64,000 bases of DNA from Locusta migratoria (GCA_026315105.1 CM048745.1:742819006-742883005), one strand, 5' to 3'; positions 1 to 10,527 are shown, numbered from the stretch's first letter. The notes: a model not told the origin generated them from the sequence alone. Translations and numbers: made by a program.

Positions 1-1108
1 AAGGCAAACCTACATTTCTAGCTTTTGTAGATTTGGAGAAGGCTTTTGACAATGTTGATTGGAATAAACTCTTTCAAGTTCTGAAGCAAGCAGGAGTAAA
101 ATATAGGTAACGTAAGGTTATTTACAACTTGTACAAAATCCAGACAGCGGTTGTCAGAGTTGAAGGGAATGAAAGGGATGCAGTAGTTGGAAAGGAAGTA
201 AGACAGGGTTGTATTCTTTCTCCAATGTTGTTCAATTTGTACATTGAGCAAGCTATAAAGGAAAGCAAGGAGAAATTTGGTGAAGGAATTAAAGTTCAGG
301 GGGAAGAATTAAAAACATTACGTTTTGCCGACGACATAGTAATTCTGTCAGATACAGCAAAGGACCTGGAAGAGCAATTGAACGGAATGGACAGTGTGCT
401 GAAAGGTGCATATAAGATGAACATTAACAAGAGCAAAACTAGGGTAATGGAGTGCAGCGTAAGAAAATCAGGTGATGCTGAAGGAATTAGATTAGGTAAC
501 GAAGCAATAAAGGAGGTAGATGAGTTTTGTTACTTGGGCTGTAAAATAACAAATGATGGTCGCAGTACAGAGGATATAAAATGCAGAATGGCAATGGGTA
601 GAAAAGCGTTCTTGAAAAAAAGAAATTTGTTAACATCGAATATTGATTTAAACCCAAGGAAGTCCTTTCTGAAGGCATTTGTATGGAGTGTTGCCTTGTA
701 TGGGTGTGAGACATGGACGATAAACAGTGCGGACAGGAAGAGGATTGAGGCTTTTGAAATATGGTGCTACAGAAGAATGCTGAAGATTAGGTGGGTGGAT
801 CGCCTAACTAATGAGTAGGTACTGAACAGAATCGGGGAGAAAAGGAATTCAGGCATACCTTGACTAAAAGAAGGGATCGATTGGTAGGACACATTCTTAG
901 ACATCAAGGAATTGTGAATTTAGCGTTGGAGGTAAGTGTATGGGGAAAAAATCGCAGGGGAAGACCAAGAGATCGATACAGTAAGCAGATTCAGACAGAT
1001 GTAGGTTGTCGCTCTTATGTGGAGATGAAGAGGGTTGCTGAGGATAGGGTATTGTGGAGAGTTGCATCAAACCAGTCTCCGGACTGAAGACCACAACAAC
1101 AACATCAT
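1..1108 (+). mobile_element. RTE-like LINE copy A, 3' two-thirds of the RT ORF plus tail
   Basis: This is a non-LTR retrotransposon (reverse transcriptase type) that enters the window already inside the RT domain. Visible in order are the block-A motif FVDLEKAFD (about 30-50), RQGCILSP (about 205), the catalytic FADD (about 325), a thumb and C-terminal region with ALYGCETWTINSADRKRIEAF (first 20 residues only counted), and the RRGRPRD end block. The 3' end is a short ACCACAACAACAAC tail rather than poly(A), as in RTE-type elements. It is dead: there is a TAA after KYR near 107, a TAG near 816 inside the NEEVL motif, and a small deletion near 847 that shifts frame. It is one of more than a dozen copies of this family in the window. 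The RTE-like assignment is inferred from the protein style and tail. Confidence 0.9.
129..818 (+). pseudogene. Reverse transcriptase fragment of LINE copy A
   Basis: This is the longest open stretch of copy A, about 229 residues. It covers the RT palm and thumb from the strand before RQGC through the catalytic FADD (FADDIVIL) to the start of the C-terminal block. The true reading frame continues upstream to the window edge and is cut by a stop at about 107, so the methionine here is not a biological start. A TAG ends it within TNEEVL, and the remaining C-terminus continues in another frame from about 860. The catalytic Asp pair is intact although the gene is broken. Confidence 0.85.
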
Positions 1109-1179
1109 AATAAGCTACAACAGAACCTACAAAAATTTAAAATTTAATACGTATTTGAAATACACATCTGGATGCTAAC

Positions 1180-1985
1180 ATTACAGTGCCTCTTTCAGAA
1201 ATTTCAGCGGCATAATCTTGCTATCCAGATGCTTCCTTATCCTCTACAGACATTTTCAGGGGTCTTTTCCTTACTCTGGGCTCTTTACTGGTGGCTTCCG
1301 CAGCCCTTTCATCTTCATCTAGTCGCTGACGATCTATTGCAGTTAGAGCAGCTATCACATTATTTCCTGTTTGGATGCCTAATTTGACCATTACTTTTTT
1401 CTGCTAATTATACCATCATTGAAACAGATAACAGCACCAGTCACACCTATTTTGAGCACTGTCCTCCAACAAACACTGTTCATGGTTCTCGTTGCCACAC
1501 GCATCTGTTGAAACTCTCATTAGGATTTTGTGTGCAGTCATGTAGAAACTTGCAAAGTAATTTTTTATCTGCAATGTCGCTGTATATTCGCTATGTTGTT
1601 TCCATGGCTGTGGCAGGAATGGAATGTTTATGGTGATATTCCTTGCCTGAAGCATCAGCATGGCCAATGTACAGACATTTGTTCAAAGAGCGTTTAAGAC
1701 TATAATGTTCTTGTTGTTGTTGTGGTCTTCCGTCCGCAGACTGGTTTGATGCATCTCTCCACGCTACCCTGTCCTGTGCAAGTCTCTTCATCCGAGAATA
1801 CGTTCGGCAACCTACATCCTTTTGAATCTGCTTACTGTATTCGTCCCTCGGTCTCCCTCTACGACTTTTACTCCACACACTTCCTTGTAATGCAAAGTTG
1901 ACAATTCCTTGATGTTTCAGAATGTGTCCCACCAATCTACCCCTTCTCTTAATACTATAATATTTAAAAGTAAATAAACCATACA
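1180..1985 (-). mobile_element. Mutator-like (MULE/Phantom-type) transposase remnant, split by LINE copy B
   Basis: Read on the minus strand, about 1440-1540 encodes TQNPNESFNRCVWQREP, the C-terminal signature I associate with insect Mutator-like transposases. Around it are HKHSIPATAMET upstream and FVGGQCSK downstream, then a charged Glu/Lys-rich tail (about 1230-1340). Frames change several times, so it is a relic. A second copy lies at 50980-51500 on the other strand and aligns over most of this length. LINE copy B sits inside it between direct repeats of ACTATAAT; the homology to the other copy resumes beyond the LINE at about 1954-1985. The family name comes from motif recognition, not a search. 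Confidence 0.7.
1710..1953 (-). mobile_element. RTE-like LINE copy B, short 5'-truncated insertion
   Basis: About 244 bp of the 3' end of the RTE-like family lie here, from the HILKHQGIVNFAL region to the CCACAACAACAACAA tail. The flanks ACTATAATGTT (1699-1709) and ACTATAATATT (1954-1964) look like a target-site duplication. It lies inside the Mutator-like remnant, so it is the younger of the two. The reading frame RRGRPRDEYSKQIQKDVGC is still clear but there is no catalytic domain. Confidence 0.85.
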
Positions 1986-1990
1986 CTTTT

Positions 1991-4240
1991 GTATGTTGTT
2001 GTTGTTATGGTCTTCAGTCCGGAGACTGGTTTGATGCAGCTCTCCACCCTACTCTATCCTGAGCAAGCCTTTTCATCTCCTCATAAGAACGACAACCCAC
2101 ATCAATTTGAATATGCTTACTATACGCGTCTCTTGGTCTCCCTCTGCGATTTTTACCCCACACACTTCCCTCCAATGCTAAATTTACGATTCCCCGATGT
2201 CTAAGAATGTGCCCTACCAAGCGATCCCTTCTTTTAGTCAGGGTATGCCAAAAATTCCTTTTCTCACCAATTCTGTTCAGTACCTCTTCATTAGTTATGC
2301 GATCTACCCACCTAATCTTCAGCATTCTTCTGTAGCACCACATTTCAAAAGCCTCTATTCTCTTCCTGTCCGCAGTGCTTATCGTCCATGTTTCACTCCC
2401 GTACAAGCAACACTCCACACAAATGCCTTCAGAAAAGACTTCCTTACACTCAAATTAATATTCGATGTTAGCAAATTTCTCTTTTTCAAAAATGCTTTTC
2501 TTCCCATTGCCATTCTGCATTTTGTATCCTCTGTACTACGACCATCGCATGTTATTTTACTACCCAAGTAACAAAACTCTTCTACCACCTTCATTGTTTC
2601 GTTACCTAATCTAATTCCTTCAGCATCGCCTGATTTTCTAAGACCGCATTCCATTATTTTTGTTTTGCTCTTGTTAATGTTCATTTTATACGCTCTCTTC
2701 AACACACTGTCCAGTCCATTCAACTGCTCTTCCAGGTCCTTTGCTGTCTCTGATAGAATTACAATGTCATAAGCAAAACGCAATGTTTTTATTTCTTCCC
2801 CCTGAACTTTAATCCCTATTCCAAATTTTTCCTTGCTTTCCTTCACCGCCTGCTCGATGTACAAATTGAATAACATCGGAGAAAGGCTACAACCCTGTCT
2901 TACTCCCCTCCCAACTGATGCTTCCCTTTCATGCCCTTCGAGTCTAATAACTGCGGTCTGGCTTTTGTACAAGTTGTAAATAACTCTCCTTTCCCTATAT
3001 TTTAACCCTGCTGACTTCAGAATTTGAAAGAGTGTATTCCAGTCAACATTGTCAAAAGCTTTCTCCAAATCTACAAAAGCTAAAAATGTAGGTTTGCCTT
3101 TCCTTAATCTATCTTCTAAGATAATACGTAAAGTGAGTATTGCCTCCCGGGTTCCTACGTTCCTCCTGAATCCAAACTGATCTTCCCCGAGGTCAGCTTC
3201 TACCAGCTTTTCCATTCTCCTGTAGATAATTCGTGTTAAAATTTTGCAACCATGACTTATCAAACTGATGGTTCTGTAATTTTCACACCTGTCTGAGCCT
3301 GATTTCTTTGGAATGGGGATTATTACATTTTTCTTAAAGTCTGAAGGTATTTCGCCTGTCTCATACATCCTACACACCAGTTGAAATAGTCTTGTCATGG
3401 CTGGCTCTCCCAGAGATTTTAATAGCTCTGAGGGTATGTCATCTACTCCTGGGGCCTTGTTCCGACCTAGGTGTTTCAAGGCTCTGTCAAATTCATCTCT
3501 CAGTATAGTATCTCCTATTTCATCTTGATCTACTTCCTCTTCCCTTCCTACAACATCGTCTCTAAGTTCATTTCCTTTGTAGAGCTGCTCTATGTACTCT
3601 TTCCACCTTTCAGCTTTCCCTTCTTTGCTGAGAACTGGTTTCCCATCCGAGTTCTTGATATTCGTAGAGTTGGTTTTCTTGTCCCCAAATGTCTCTTTTA
3701 TTTTCCTGTAGGCGGTATCTACTTTTCCCCTTCTTATACATTCTTCTACAGATTTGCATTTGGCTTCTAGCCACTCCTGCTTAGCCATTTTGCACTTCCT
3801 ATCAATCTCATTTTTTAGACGTCTGTACTCCATTTTGCCTGTTTCATTTACTGCATTTTTATATTTTCTCCTTTCATCTATTAAATTTAGTATTTCCTGT
3901 GATATCTAAGGATTTTTTGTAGGTCTTGCCTTCCTACCTATTTTGTCCTCTGCTGCCTTCACTATTTCATCTCTCAATGCTACCCATTCCTCTTCTACTG
4001 TTTTATTTCCCCCTGTTTCTGTCAATTGTTGCCTAAATATCCCTCTGAAATTCTCCAGAACTTCACTTTCCTTCAATTTATCTAAGTCCCATCTCCTTAT
4101 TTTCCTACCTTTCTGCAGTTTTTTCAGTTTCAGCCTACAGTTCATGACTAACAAGTTATGGTCAGAGTCTATATCTGCCCCTGGGAGAAATTTGTCTTTC
4201 AGATGGAGGAAATTTGTTTTCGATTTTTCAGTCAATTTCA
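1991..4240 (-). mobile_element. RTE-like LINE copy C, longest copy in the window
   Basis: About 2.25 kb runs on the minus strand from the end of the endonuclease domain (DIDSDHNLLVMN at about 4160, the C-terminal SDH motif of APE-type endonucleases) through the linker, the RT and the C-terminal block to a tail of CAACAACAAC read as GTTGTTGTTG at 1994. The 5' end is truncated inside the endonuclease. The coding sequence has a TAG for Trp near 3905 (KNP*ISQ), a one-base deletion near 2403-2407 (VACTGVKHGR instead of VALYGSET), and a mutated catalytic motif (see the RT entry). A SINE abuts its 5' side. Confidence 0.93.
2379..3833 (-). pseudogene. Reverse transcriptase of LINE copy C with mutated FADD box
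   Basis: There are 484 open codons. Residues 1-120 are a charged linker (EYRRLKNEIDRKCKMAKQEW). The RT domain runs from about 125 to 480: NKAPGVDDIPSELLK (about 125-139), ENYRTISLIS (about 184-193), FVDLEKAFD (about 253-261), RQGCSLSP (about 312-319), and the catalytic box at 353-356. That box reads FAYD instead of FADD (TTT GCT TAT GAC, 2766-2777), which removes one of the paired catalytic aspartates. The frame is lost near 2405 and continues at 2014-2418 with the normal C-terminal domain. All other copies that cover this block with a readable frame (A, P, Q) keep FADD. Confidence 0.92.
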
Positions 4241-4241
4241 A
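3906..4241 (-). pseudogene. C-terminal end of APE-type endonuclease plus linker, LINE copy C
   Basis: This is the same reading frame as the RT but separated from it by a TAG. It begins with a short unassigned stretch, then PGADIDSDHNLLVMNCRLK, the last catalytic strand of an APE-like endonuclease, followed by the KLQKGRKIRRWDLDKLKE linker. Roughly 200 residues of the usual N-terminal endonuclease are missing through 5' truncation. Confidence 0.8.
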
Positions 4242-4438
4242 GTTAAAATTTTTGTAAATTTATCGGACCAAACTGCGTGGTCATCAGTCCGTAGCTTACA
4301 AACTATTTAAACCTAGGTAAACTAACCTAAGGACAAACACACACACCCATGCCCCAGGGAGGACTCAAACCTCCACGGCGAGCAAACGCGCGGTCCACAG
4401 CGAGACGCTTTAGACCGCTCGGCTACTCCACCGCGGCT
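4242..4438 (-). mobile_element. SINE family B (tRNA-derived), minus orientation
   Basis: On the minus strand this starts with the GCCGCGGTGGAGTAGCCGA head. It has a pol III A box (TAGCCGAGCGG), a B box (GGTTTGAGTCC, one change from GGTTCGAGTCC), a CCATGGGTGTGTGTGT body and the shared tail CGGACTGATGACCACGCAG with the GTCCG complement. The 3' end is worn. I could not define a clear target-site duplication. Confidence 0.9.
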
Positions 4439-4647
4439 CATTTTGACGTCCTGGCCCCTTAAACTGTACTACTCAATCTGCATGGGTGTACAAGTGCGAT
4501 ACTGTTAGTTACGTAGCCCACCCACCACACCAACGTCATATCACATCGGATGGGAAAAATCGACTTGTTATTTTCTTGAGGTCAAATCCGCACAGAAGCA
4601 TTAATCACATCGGTTTTTAATTGTCCTGAGGCCAAAATCCGCATAAA

Positions 4648-4922
4648 ATCTTAAAAAAAAATGTTCAAATGTTTGTAACTTTCATGGGACCAAACTACTT
4701 TCGTCATAAGTCCCTAGACTTACAAACTACATAAACTAAGTTAAACTAACCTAAGAACAACACACACATCCATGCCCGAGGGGGGATTCGAACCCCCGAC
4801 CGCAGCGGCCGTGCAGACTGTGACTGGCGCGCCGCAGACCGCTCGGCCACTGCGGCCGGCCCGGGAGGCCGTGCGATTCTTGGCGTGGCGCTCCAGACCG
4901 CTTTACTACTCCTACGCGGCAT
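4648..4922 (-). mobile_element. SINE family A variant with a second tRNA-like head
   Basis: The core (about 4648-4859) is a tRNA-derived SINE: GCCGGCCGCAGTGGCCGA head, B box GGTTCGAATCC, CCTCGGGCATGGATG body, and the GGGAC...GTCCC-type tail in worn form. Upstream on the same strand (4860-4922) is a second tRNA-like start, GCCGCGTAGGAGTAGTAAAG, matching the A-box pattern TRGYNNARNNG. This gives a head-to-tail dimer appearance. It is inserted in the mariner 3' region. Confidence 0.8.
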
Positions 4923-4952
4923 AACAACATCAATCAAAATCAAATCGGATTT

Positions 4953-6030
4953 TTAATTTCCGCGTGACTGCCGCAAAACATGTTTAATACACTGTGCACC
5001 GTTTTCTACAGCAAGTTGAAATCTAGAAACAGCATGTTCCACAATTAATCGAAGTGTTTCCGGGATCACGTTCAGAATGTGTTGCGCAATGCGTGCCCTC
5101 AATGCAGTTCTATTCGCAATCGGAACACTGAACACAACATCTTTAAGTTAGCCCCACAGCCAGAAGTCACACGGATTAAAATCGGATGATCGGACAGCCA
5201 GGCTTTAGGGGAATGGCGACTGATAATCCTAGCTTTTCCGAAATGGCGCTTCAGCAGCTGCTTAAATGCATTTACAATGTGTGGAAGTGCACCATCTTGC
5301 GTAAAATGATCCCATCCACACATTCACGCTGTTTGAGAGCTGGAAATGACGTGGCTGCTCAAAATATTCTCAGAGCGCTTACCAGTGACGGTACATAATA
5401 AATACCGTAAATCCACACCACAGTGTGACCTTTTCAGGATCAAGTGGTACTGGTTTATTTACGTGTGGATATTCTACTTCCCATATTCGACAATTCCGTG
5501 TCTTGACATGTCCTGTCAGATGAAAGTGGGCTTCGTCTGTCCACAAAATCTTCCAGGCCATTCATGTTCCACTTCCATGTGAGAAAGAAATTCTAAAGCA
5601 AAAGTCTCTTTTGCTGGAAGGTCAACAGGAAGCAACTCGTGCACGTAGCTAATTTTGAATGGATAGCAAAGAAGAATGTCTGTTAGTATTTTACGCACCG
5701 TGTTGACAGATTGTCCAATGTTCGGGCAATTCTCCATGCACTACATGTCCGCACCCCACCACTCGACTCCTCCTGCATCGCTGTGGCCACTTCTTCCACT
5801 GAATCACTTCGTTTCCACCCTCTATCAAGTTGCACACTGATCCAACCCGTCTCTTCGAATTTCCGAATCCTTTTCTCCAGACTCAAGGCAGTCATCGGAC
5901 CAAAAGCTTTCCTTAAACCCTTCAGTGTCGGGAATTTCTGCCGGGCGACCAGCGCACAGTCATCGTTCTTGTAAAACAGCTTCACAAGCAGAGCGCGATC
6001 CTGCATAGAGACAGTCGTGGCGAACGTCAC
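4953..6030 (-). pseudogene. mariner transposase pseudogene (DD41D-like spacing)
   Basis: The coding order on the minus strand is as follows. An N-terminal helix-turn-helix region starts at Met 6030 (MQDRALLVKLFYKNDDCALV). An RKILTDILLCYPFKISYVHEL linker follows. The first catalytic Asp is in ILWTDEAHFHLTGHV (about 5520-5560), the second in FTQDGALPHIV (about 5290) and the third in SSDFNPCDFWLWG (about 5150-5190). A C-terminal ALRARIAQHILNVIPETLR helix comes last. Frames shift between these blocks. Counting across the frameshift gives about 41 residues between the second and third Asp, suggesting the DD41D branch rather than DD34D. The ending ENGAQCIKHVLRQSRGN is intact. Confidence 0.85.
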
Positions 6031-6118
6031 AGACGTGAAATGAGAAATAGCCGCGTACCTGACGTATTTATACCTACTTCAGTGGCCCGTACGCATGACA
6101 GGTGTTTTCATTTACATA

Positions 6119-6403
6119 TCCTGAACAGAATTTGGGAGAAAAGTAATTTCTGGCATACCTTGACTAAAAGAAGGGATCGGCTGATAGAACACTTTCATAG
6201 ATATCAAGGAATCGTGAATTTAGCGTTGGAGGGAAGTGTGTGGTTTATAAATCGCAGAGGGAGACCGAGGAATGAATACAGTAAGCAGATTCAAATGGAT
6301 GTAGGTTGCAAGTCTTATCAGCAGATGAAGAGGCTTGCTCAGAATAGAGTAGGGTGAAGAGCTGCATCAAACCAGTCTCTGGAGTGAAGAACTCACAACA
6401 ACA
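6119..6403 (+). mobile_element. RTE-like LINE copy D, 3' fragment
   Basis: About 285 bp of the family 3' end begin at LNRIWEKSNFWHTLTKRRDR and pass RRGRPRNEYSKQIQMDVGC to a stop after RLAQNRVG. They end in a degraded CACAACAACACA tail. The fragment directly abuts the mariner. Confidence 0.88.
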
Positions 6404-6560
6404 CAATTATGACACATACAGCGCCATCTTTTCATTAATTTTTAGACTATTTACTTTTCTTCTGCCTTATGTTTTCCCCTTCTCCAATAATATACCGATG
6501 CAATTTGACGTCATTCTGACCAGTGCTGATACTCTTATAATAGTAATAGTACACAATCTA
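6404..6560. other. Spacer, nothing recognised
   Basis: AT-rich sequence between LINE tail D and the gag remnant. No family or reading frame is supported. Confidence 0.5.
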
Positions 6561-7635
6561 CCTTCACCCACTATTTAACCACTCACAAAACCGATTTTCT
6601 GTTGCTCTGTCCAAACTCTTGGTAACGCACCTTTGAATGCTTTAATAAAATTATAGGATGTACAAACCTTTTGTCTGGATTAAATGTCTAAAATTGCATA
6701 AGCTTAATTAATTTTTCTTCTTTTCTCGCATGATCATGATCGTTACGCATATCCGTTGTTACAGTATATGCAAAGATTCCGCAAGGTTGTGTTCGCTCCT
6801 CAGATTGTTCGTATTTATTTTCTCTAGAGATACTACCCTTAGTTGTTTCTCTATCATGATTCTTGATCGACAAGGTATCATCGTTAAATGTGTCCGGGTT
6901 AAAAGTTATACGGTGGCTAACATCTGTGACTTGTTTGTCAATAGCAGCTCGTCATTCTAAAAAATCTTCTCCCAGTTGTTTCCTCATCTCTTCCAAACCT
7001 TTCCTGAATTCAGAATTAGCGATTTCTCTTTCTAAGTCAGCTTCTTTCAACACTTCATGTACCTTTTCTTTGACAGTGCTACTACTCTGATTTTCTTTAT
7101 TATCAATCCACTGTTGGAATACTTCCGTAAATACGTGCGATTGCTGCGCGACCTGCTGCTTAATAATATCTCTTTGGCCGCTCGTGATATCTTCTACAAT
7201 TGCTGACAGTTGTGCAACATTACTCGCCAGCTGTTCTTGATTTTGTTTTACAGTGTGTAATTCTGTTTTCATTAAATCAAACGCCTCTGGCAAATGGCTA
7301 TGATGTTCACGAAACTCTTCGAATTCCGAAGTTAACTTTCTTTGCGTCTCTGTAATTTTCTGTATTGCGCTATTTATGGCTGTCTCAGAATCTATCATTT
7401 GTGTTTGTTTATCAGATTTTGTAGCCTGTAATTCGGATCTTAATGCAACTAATGCGGCCTGATTCACTTGAAACTCGTTCTTTAATTCTGCTTGACTGGT
7501 CTGGAATTCTACGGAAAGTTGTTGAATTCGAAATAGAACTAGCGACACAGGATCTTGTCGCTGCTGTTCATTACTTAATTGCTGAATGTTTCCTTGCGCA
7601 TATGCCATCCTAAACTGGTTTCTAGTTAGCACCAT
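6560..7635 (-). pseudogene. LTR-retrotransposon gag-like coiled-coil protein, nearly open
   Basis: Met at 7635 starts 227 open codons. The protein is Gln/Glu/Lys-rich and strongly heptad-like over residues 30-200 (for example QKITETQRKLTSEFEEFRE), predicting a long coiled coil. One in-frame TGA (6952-6954) interrupts it; the same frame then stays open for about 88 more codons to TAG at 6688. Past that stop and one frameshift, FIKAFKGALPRVW appears (about 6620), resembling the start of a retroelement capsid domain. I infer a gag gene of a Ty3/gypsy- or BEL-like element: coiled coil first, capsid after. No protease, RT or LTR was found, so the family is open. Confidence 0.6.
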
Positions 7636-7639
7636 AAAC

Positions 7640-9235
7640 TCAGCTATTAATAATTGAAGGTCAGATCCCTAATTAAAACCTTAAAGTTATGTAACCTTTC
7701 TGACACACGCACAAATCAGAAATCTAATTTCCAGACATGCATAAGATACAAATAAAGAAAATGATATAAATCTCTAATAAAACCTAGTCTACTACAAACT
7801 GAGACAACCTATCTTCTTCAAATAATTTTTACATTCAGTAGAAGAGTTAGCTTTGATAGAAATACAAATGCACCTACTTTTCGATGACTGCGTTGTGTTG
7901 ACACGCAGCAGTGGTCTACGATGTACAGTTCAGCAACAACTCATGCATAACTATGTGCAATGGTTTACATGAAACAAAATAAAAAATCAGTTAGCCACAA
8001 ATAATAATACATACATACATAAATAATGTTTATAGTTACTTTTATCAAGTGTATATGTTGTATAGGCAATTGTTTACAAGATTTTACGTGTCCTGTGACT
8101 AGGTTTAGCCAGTTTATAATAGTACTGTTCTAATTGTAATTTAGTGTAATGTGTTGTTGTAATGTACACAGACACATTAATAGAACCAGTCTGTTTTTTC
8201 CAGCAGTCTGCACTTCTGTTATAGGCTGAAAGAAGAAAGAAAATTTATAGGATGACTACTAAACAATTTTTGAAGATATTCGTCGCCGTGTATAATGCAG
8301 GTTTGTGGATCTCTTCGTTTAGCGCCACACAGACACACTGCTGACGAGGTCTTCTGTAACTTGCTTCAATCTGATTAGTAAATAAGAGTATCTAGAACAC
8401 TGGATTATATCTCACCTTCATCAAATTCTTGAAATAGTCGTTTGAAGTTGTTTGTATATTTTATGTTAAAAAAAAAGACTTCGCAGACTCTCATTAATTT
8501 CAGGTTCATATTCTTTTATTGTTGCCTCGTAAATAACAATAATAGTTTTTGCTTAACCAAACGTACTTTCAGTTTTAAGAACAAGCCACAACATATCTTC
8601 GTAAACCACAACAAGAGAACAAACATAAAAATCTCTGACAAAGAGTCTTAAGCTCCACAGTTCACAGCACTACACGAAATATATTAAGAAATATCTCTGC
8701 CACTATATATTCGAAATCACTGTCTCATGAATTACTAAGTTTACTAAATGTACTACTACACTCTTACCGCGTTTAGAAAGTTTAATTATAATCACACTGC
8801 ATAATGCGCAATATTTGCTTCTTTATTTTTACTCGTTAAGCAATAAAATTTTTACATTATTAGTCATAATGTAAACAAACTGAAGAACAGAAGTAAAAAA
8901 AGAAGATTATTTACGGTTTATTTTACATTGCTCAAGATTCGTACTCGATAAACGATCTCACAGAGAAAATCTACTTACTTAAAAACAACAAGTGTTGGCC
9001 AGATGCTATTCGGACCCGACTGACGATTACTGAGCTTCTCCCCTTCTACAGAGCGCGTGCATCGTCCTTATCACGCACTGTGTTCACTTGCAGCACATCT
9101 TCCGGAAGACGAAAACAGAATTTCGGACACTGTTTTCCCCTGTCTTGTTTACGTGTAAAGGCCTGTCCTAGGCCACTCAAATACGTCGTACGAAACAGCT
9201 GTTTCAGGTCCTGATCTAGTCAGGGCGATCGCTGG
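7640..9235. other. AT-rich region upstream of the gag remnant, unassigned
   Basis: About 1.6 kb with no convincing reading frame. If the gag call is right, this should hold the 5' untranslated region and a 5' LTR on the minus strand. I could not find a paired LTR, a TG...CA terminus or a clear tRNA primer-binding site. A moderately GC-rich patch lies at about 8995-9230. Confidence 0.4.
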
Positions 9236-9292
9236 TTTTTTATTTTTATTTTTTATTTATTTATTTACTTATTATTTTTCTTTTTTTTTTAA
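9236..9292. repeat. T-rich (TTTAT)n low-complexity tract
   Basis: Tandem T/A runs (TTTTTATTTTTATTTTTTAT and similar) ending in a ten-base poly(T). A simple repeat. Confidence 0.9.
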
Positions 9293-9546
9293 ATACCTAG
9301 ACGCATGCGCGGAGTAATATTTCTACTTCCCATTCAATGCAGAAAAAGTCACAAGTCACTCTCTCCTTAATATTCACAGGAAATTCTTAAAAGGAACACG
9401 TAACCTGAGTAGACAAGCAGGTTCCAAAAACGGTTGTTTTTATAAGAAAATCGATTTCTGAAGTGGAAAGCCACATAATAGAAGTGGATTTCCAGAATCG
9501 ATTTTGCAGTGTTAACATGATCAACCATCCAAACGCGGAATTGGTA

Positions 9547-9577
9547 TCCGGTTTTGGAAATCCGGTTTTGGAAATCC
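9547..9577 (+). repeat. Short direct tandem repeat, 14 bp x 2
   Basis: CCGGTTTTGGAAAT occurs twice in immediate succession, followed by CC. It lies in a stretch with other TGGAAAT/GATTTCC echoes (9460-9500). No function is implied. Confidence 0.85.
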
Positions 9578-9629
9578 ATGTAAATGGGGTGAATATTAAC
9601 GGTGGCGTTATCTCAGATCGATGTTCCGT

Positions 9630-9724
9630 TCAGGCATGGCTGTGTCATGTCGTTCTTAGCATAATTTAATTTAGATGACCTCATCAGTCTGGTCCCTTAG
9701 CATTTCAAACATTTGAACATTTTT
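9630..9724 (+). mobile_element. SINE 3' fragment
   Basis: This piece has GGCATGGCTGTGT, then GATGACCTCATCAG and the family end CAAACATTTGAACATTTTT. It belongs to the same tail superfamily as SINEs A and B but lacks the tRNA head, consistent with 5' truncation. Confidence 0.7.
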
Positions 9725-10276
9725 GATGTTTCGAACTCATTATATAAGACAATTATGTTTACACCAAAGCAATTATGACATTAGAGCACTACACCAATGA
9801 TATTAGTCCTTCGTATGCCTCATAGTCACTTTTGGGCTGTGCGTACATATGAACGTTTTCCGCATTCATGGCAATATTGCTTTCTAACACATTTTGCTCC
9901 ACCAATAGGTCTAAGTAATTTTCAAATAATATTCTGGGCCCTGCAATGATCTATCTGCGATGATGGAACTCATTGCATTTCCTCTCTTTGTTTCTTCCAA
10001 GATAATAATGGTCATTTACTGTAGGTACTTAATTTGTTTTTGAATCTTTCTGCCGAACTTCAATTACGTCAGCACAATCTCCGTTCACTTCGGCTTCAAA
10101 ATCCTCTTGAACTGCACTATTATCTTCTTCGAATATCTTCTGTATCTATGCAACATAATTTGGGTCGAGAAGGTTATATGTCTTATTGTAACCTGCCATA
10201 CCCCATAATTGGGTAGTCGTAACTGACAATTAAACGTTCCAAAAACTTAAGTTTATTTTACATTGTAAATTAGCTA
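9725..10276. other. Unassigned intergenic sequence
   Basis: AT-rich, with only short open frames. I see no recognisable family here. Confidence 0.5.
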
Positions 10277-10284
10277 TCATCTTC

Positions 10285-10490
10285 AAAAAATGTTCAAATG
10301 TTTGTAAATCTATCGGACCAAACTGCGTGGTCATCAGTCCGTAGCTTACAAACTATTCAAACCTAGGTAAACTAACCTAACGACAACACACACACCCATT
10401 CCCCAGGGAGGACTCGAATCTCCTCGGCGAGCAACCGCGCGCTCCGCAGCGAGACGCTTTAGACCGCTCGGCTAATCTACCGCGGCTCTT
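10285..10490 (-). mobile_element. SINE family B, full length with TSD
   Basis: Complete minus-strand copy: head GCCGCGGTAGATTAGCCGA, A box, B box region GGATTCGAGTCC (one extra change), tail hairpin CGGAC...GTCCG and end ACATTTTTT. The direct repeats TCATCTTC (10277-10284 and 10491-10498) are its target-site duplication. Confidence 0.93.
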
Positions 10491-10527
10491 TCATCTTCTT
10501 TCTAATCACGTTGTCAACCAAATGAAT

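Larger units (their letters stand above)
4445..6117 (-). mobile_element. mariner-like DNA transposon, decayed
   Basis: This is a cut-and-paste transposon relic with most of a mariner transposase on the minus strand, a SINE inserted in its 3' part, and LINE tail D abutting its 5' side. Weak terminal inverted repeats may exist (TGGCCCCTTAAACTGTA near 4453 against GGGCCACTGAAGTAGGTA read in reverse near 6075-6095), but similarity is low and the ends are provisional. Confidence 0.8.
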
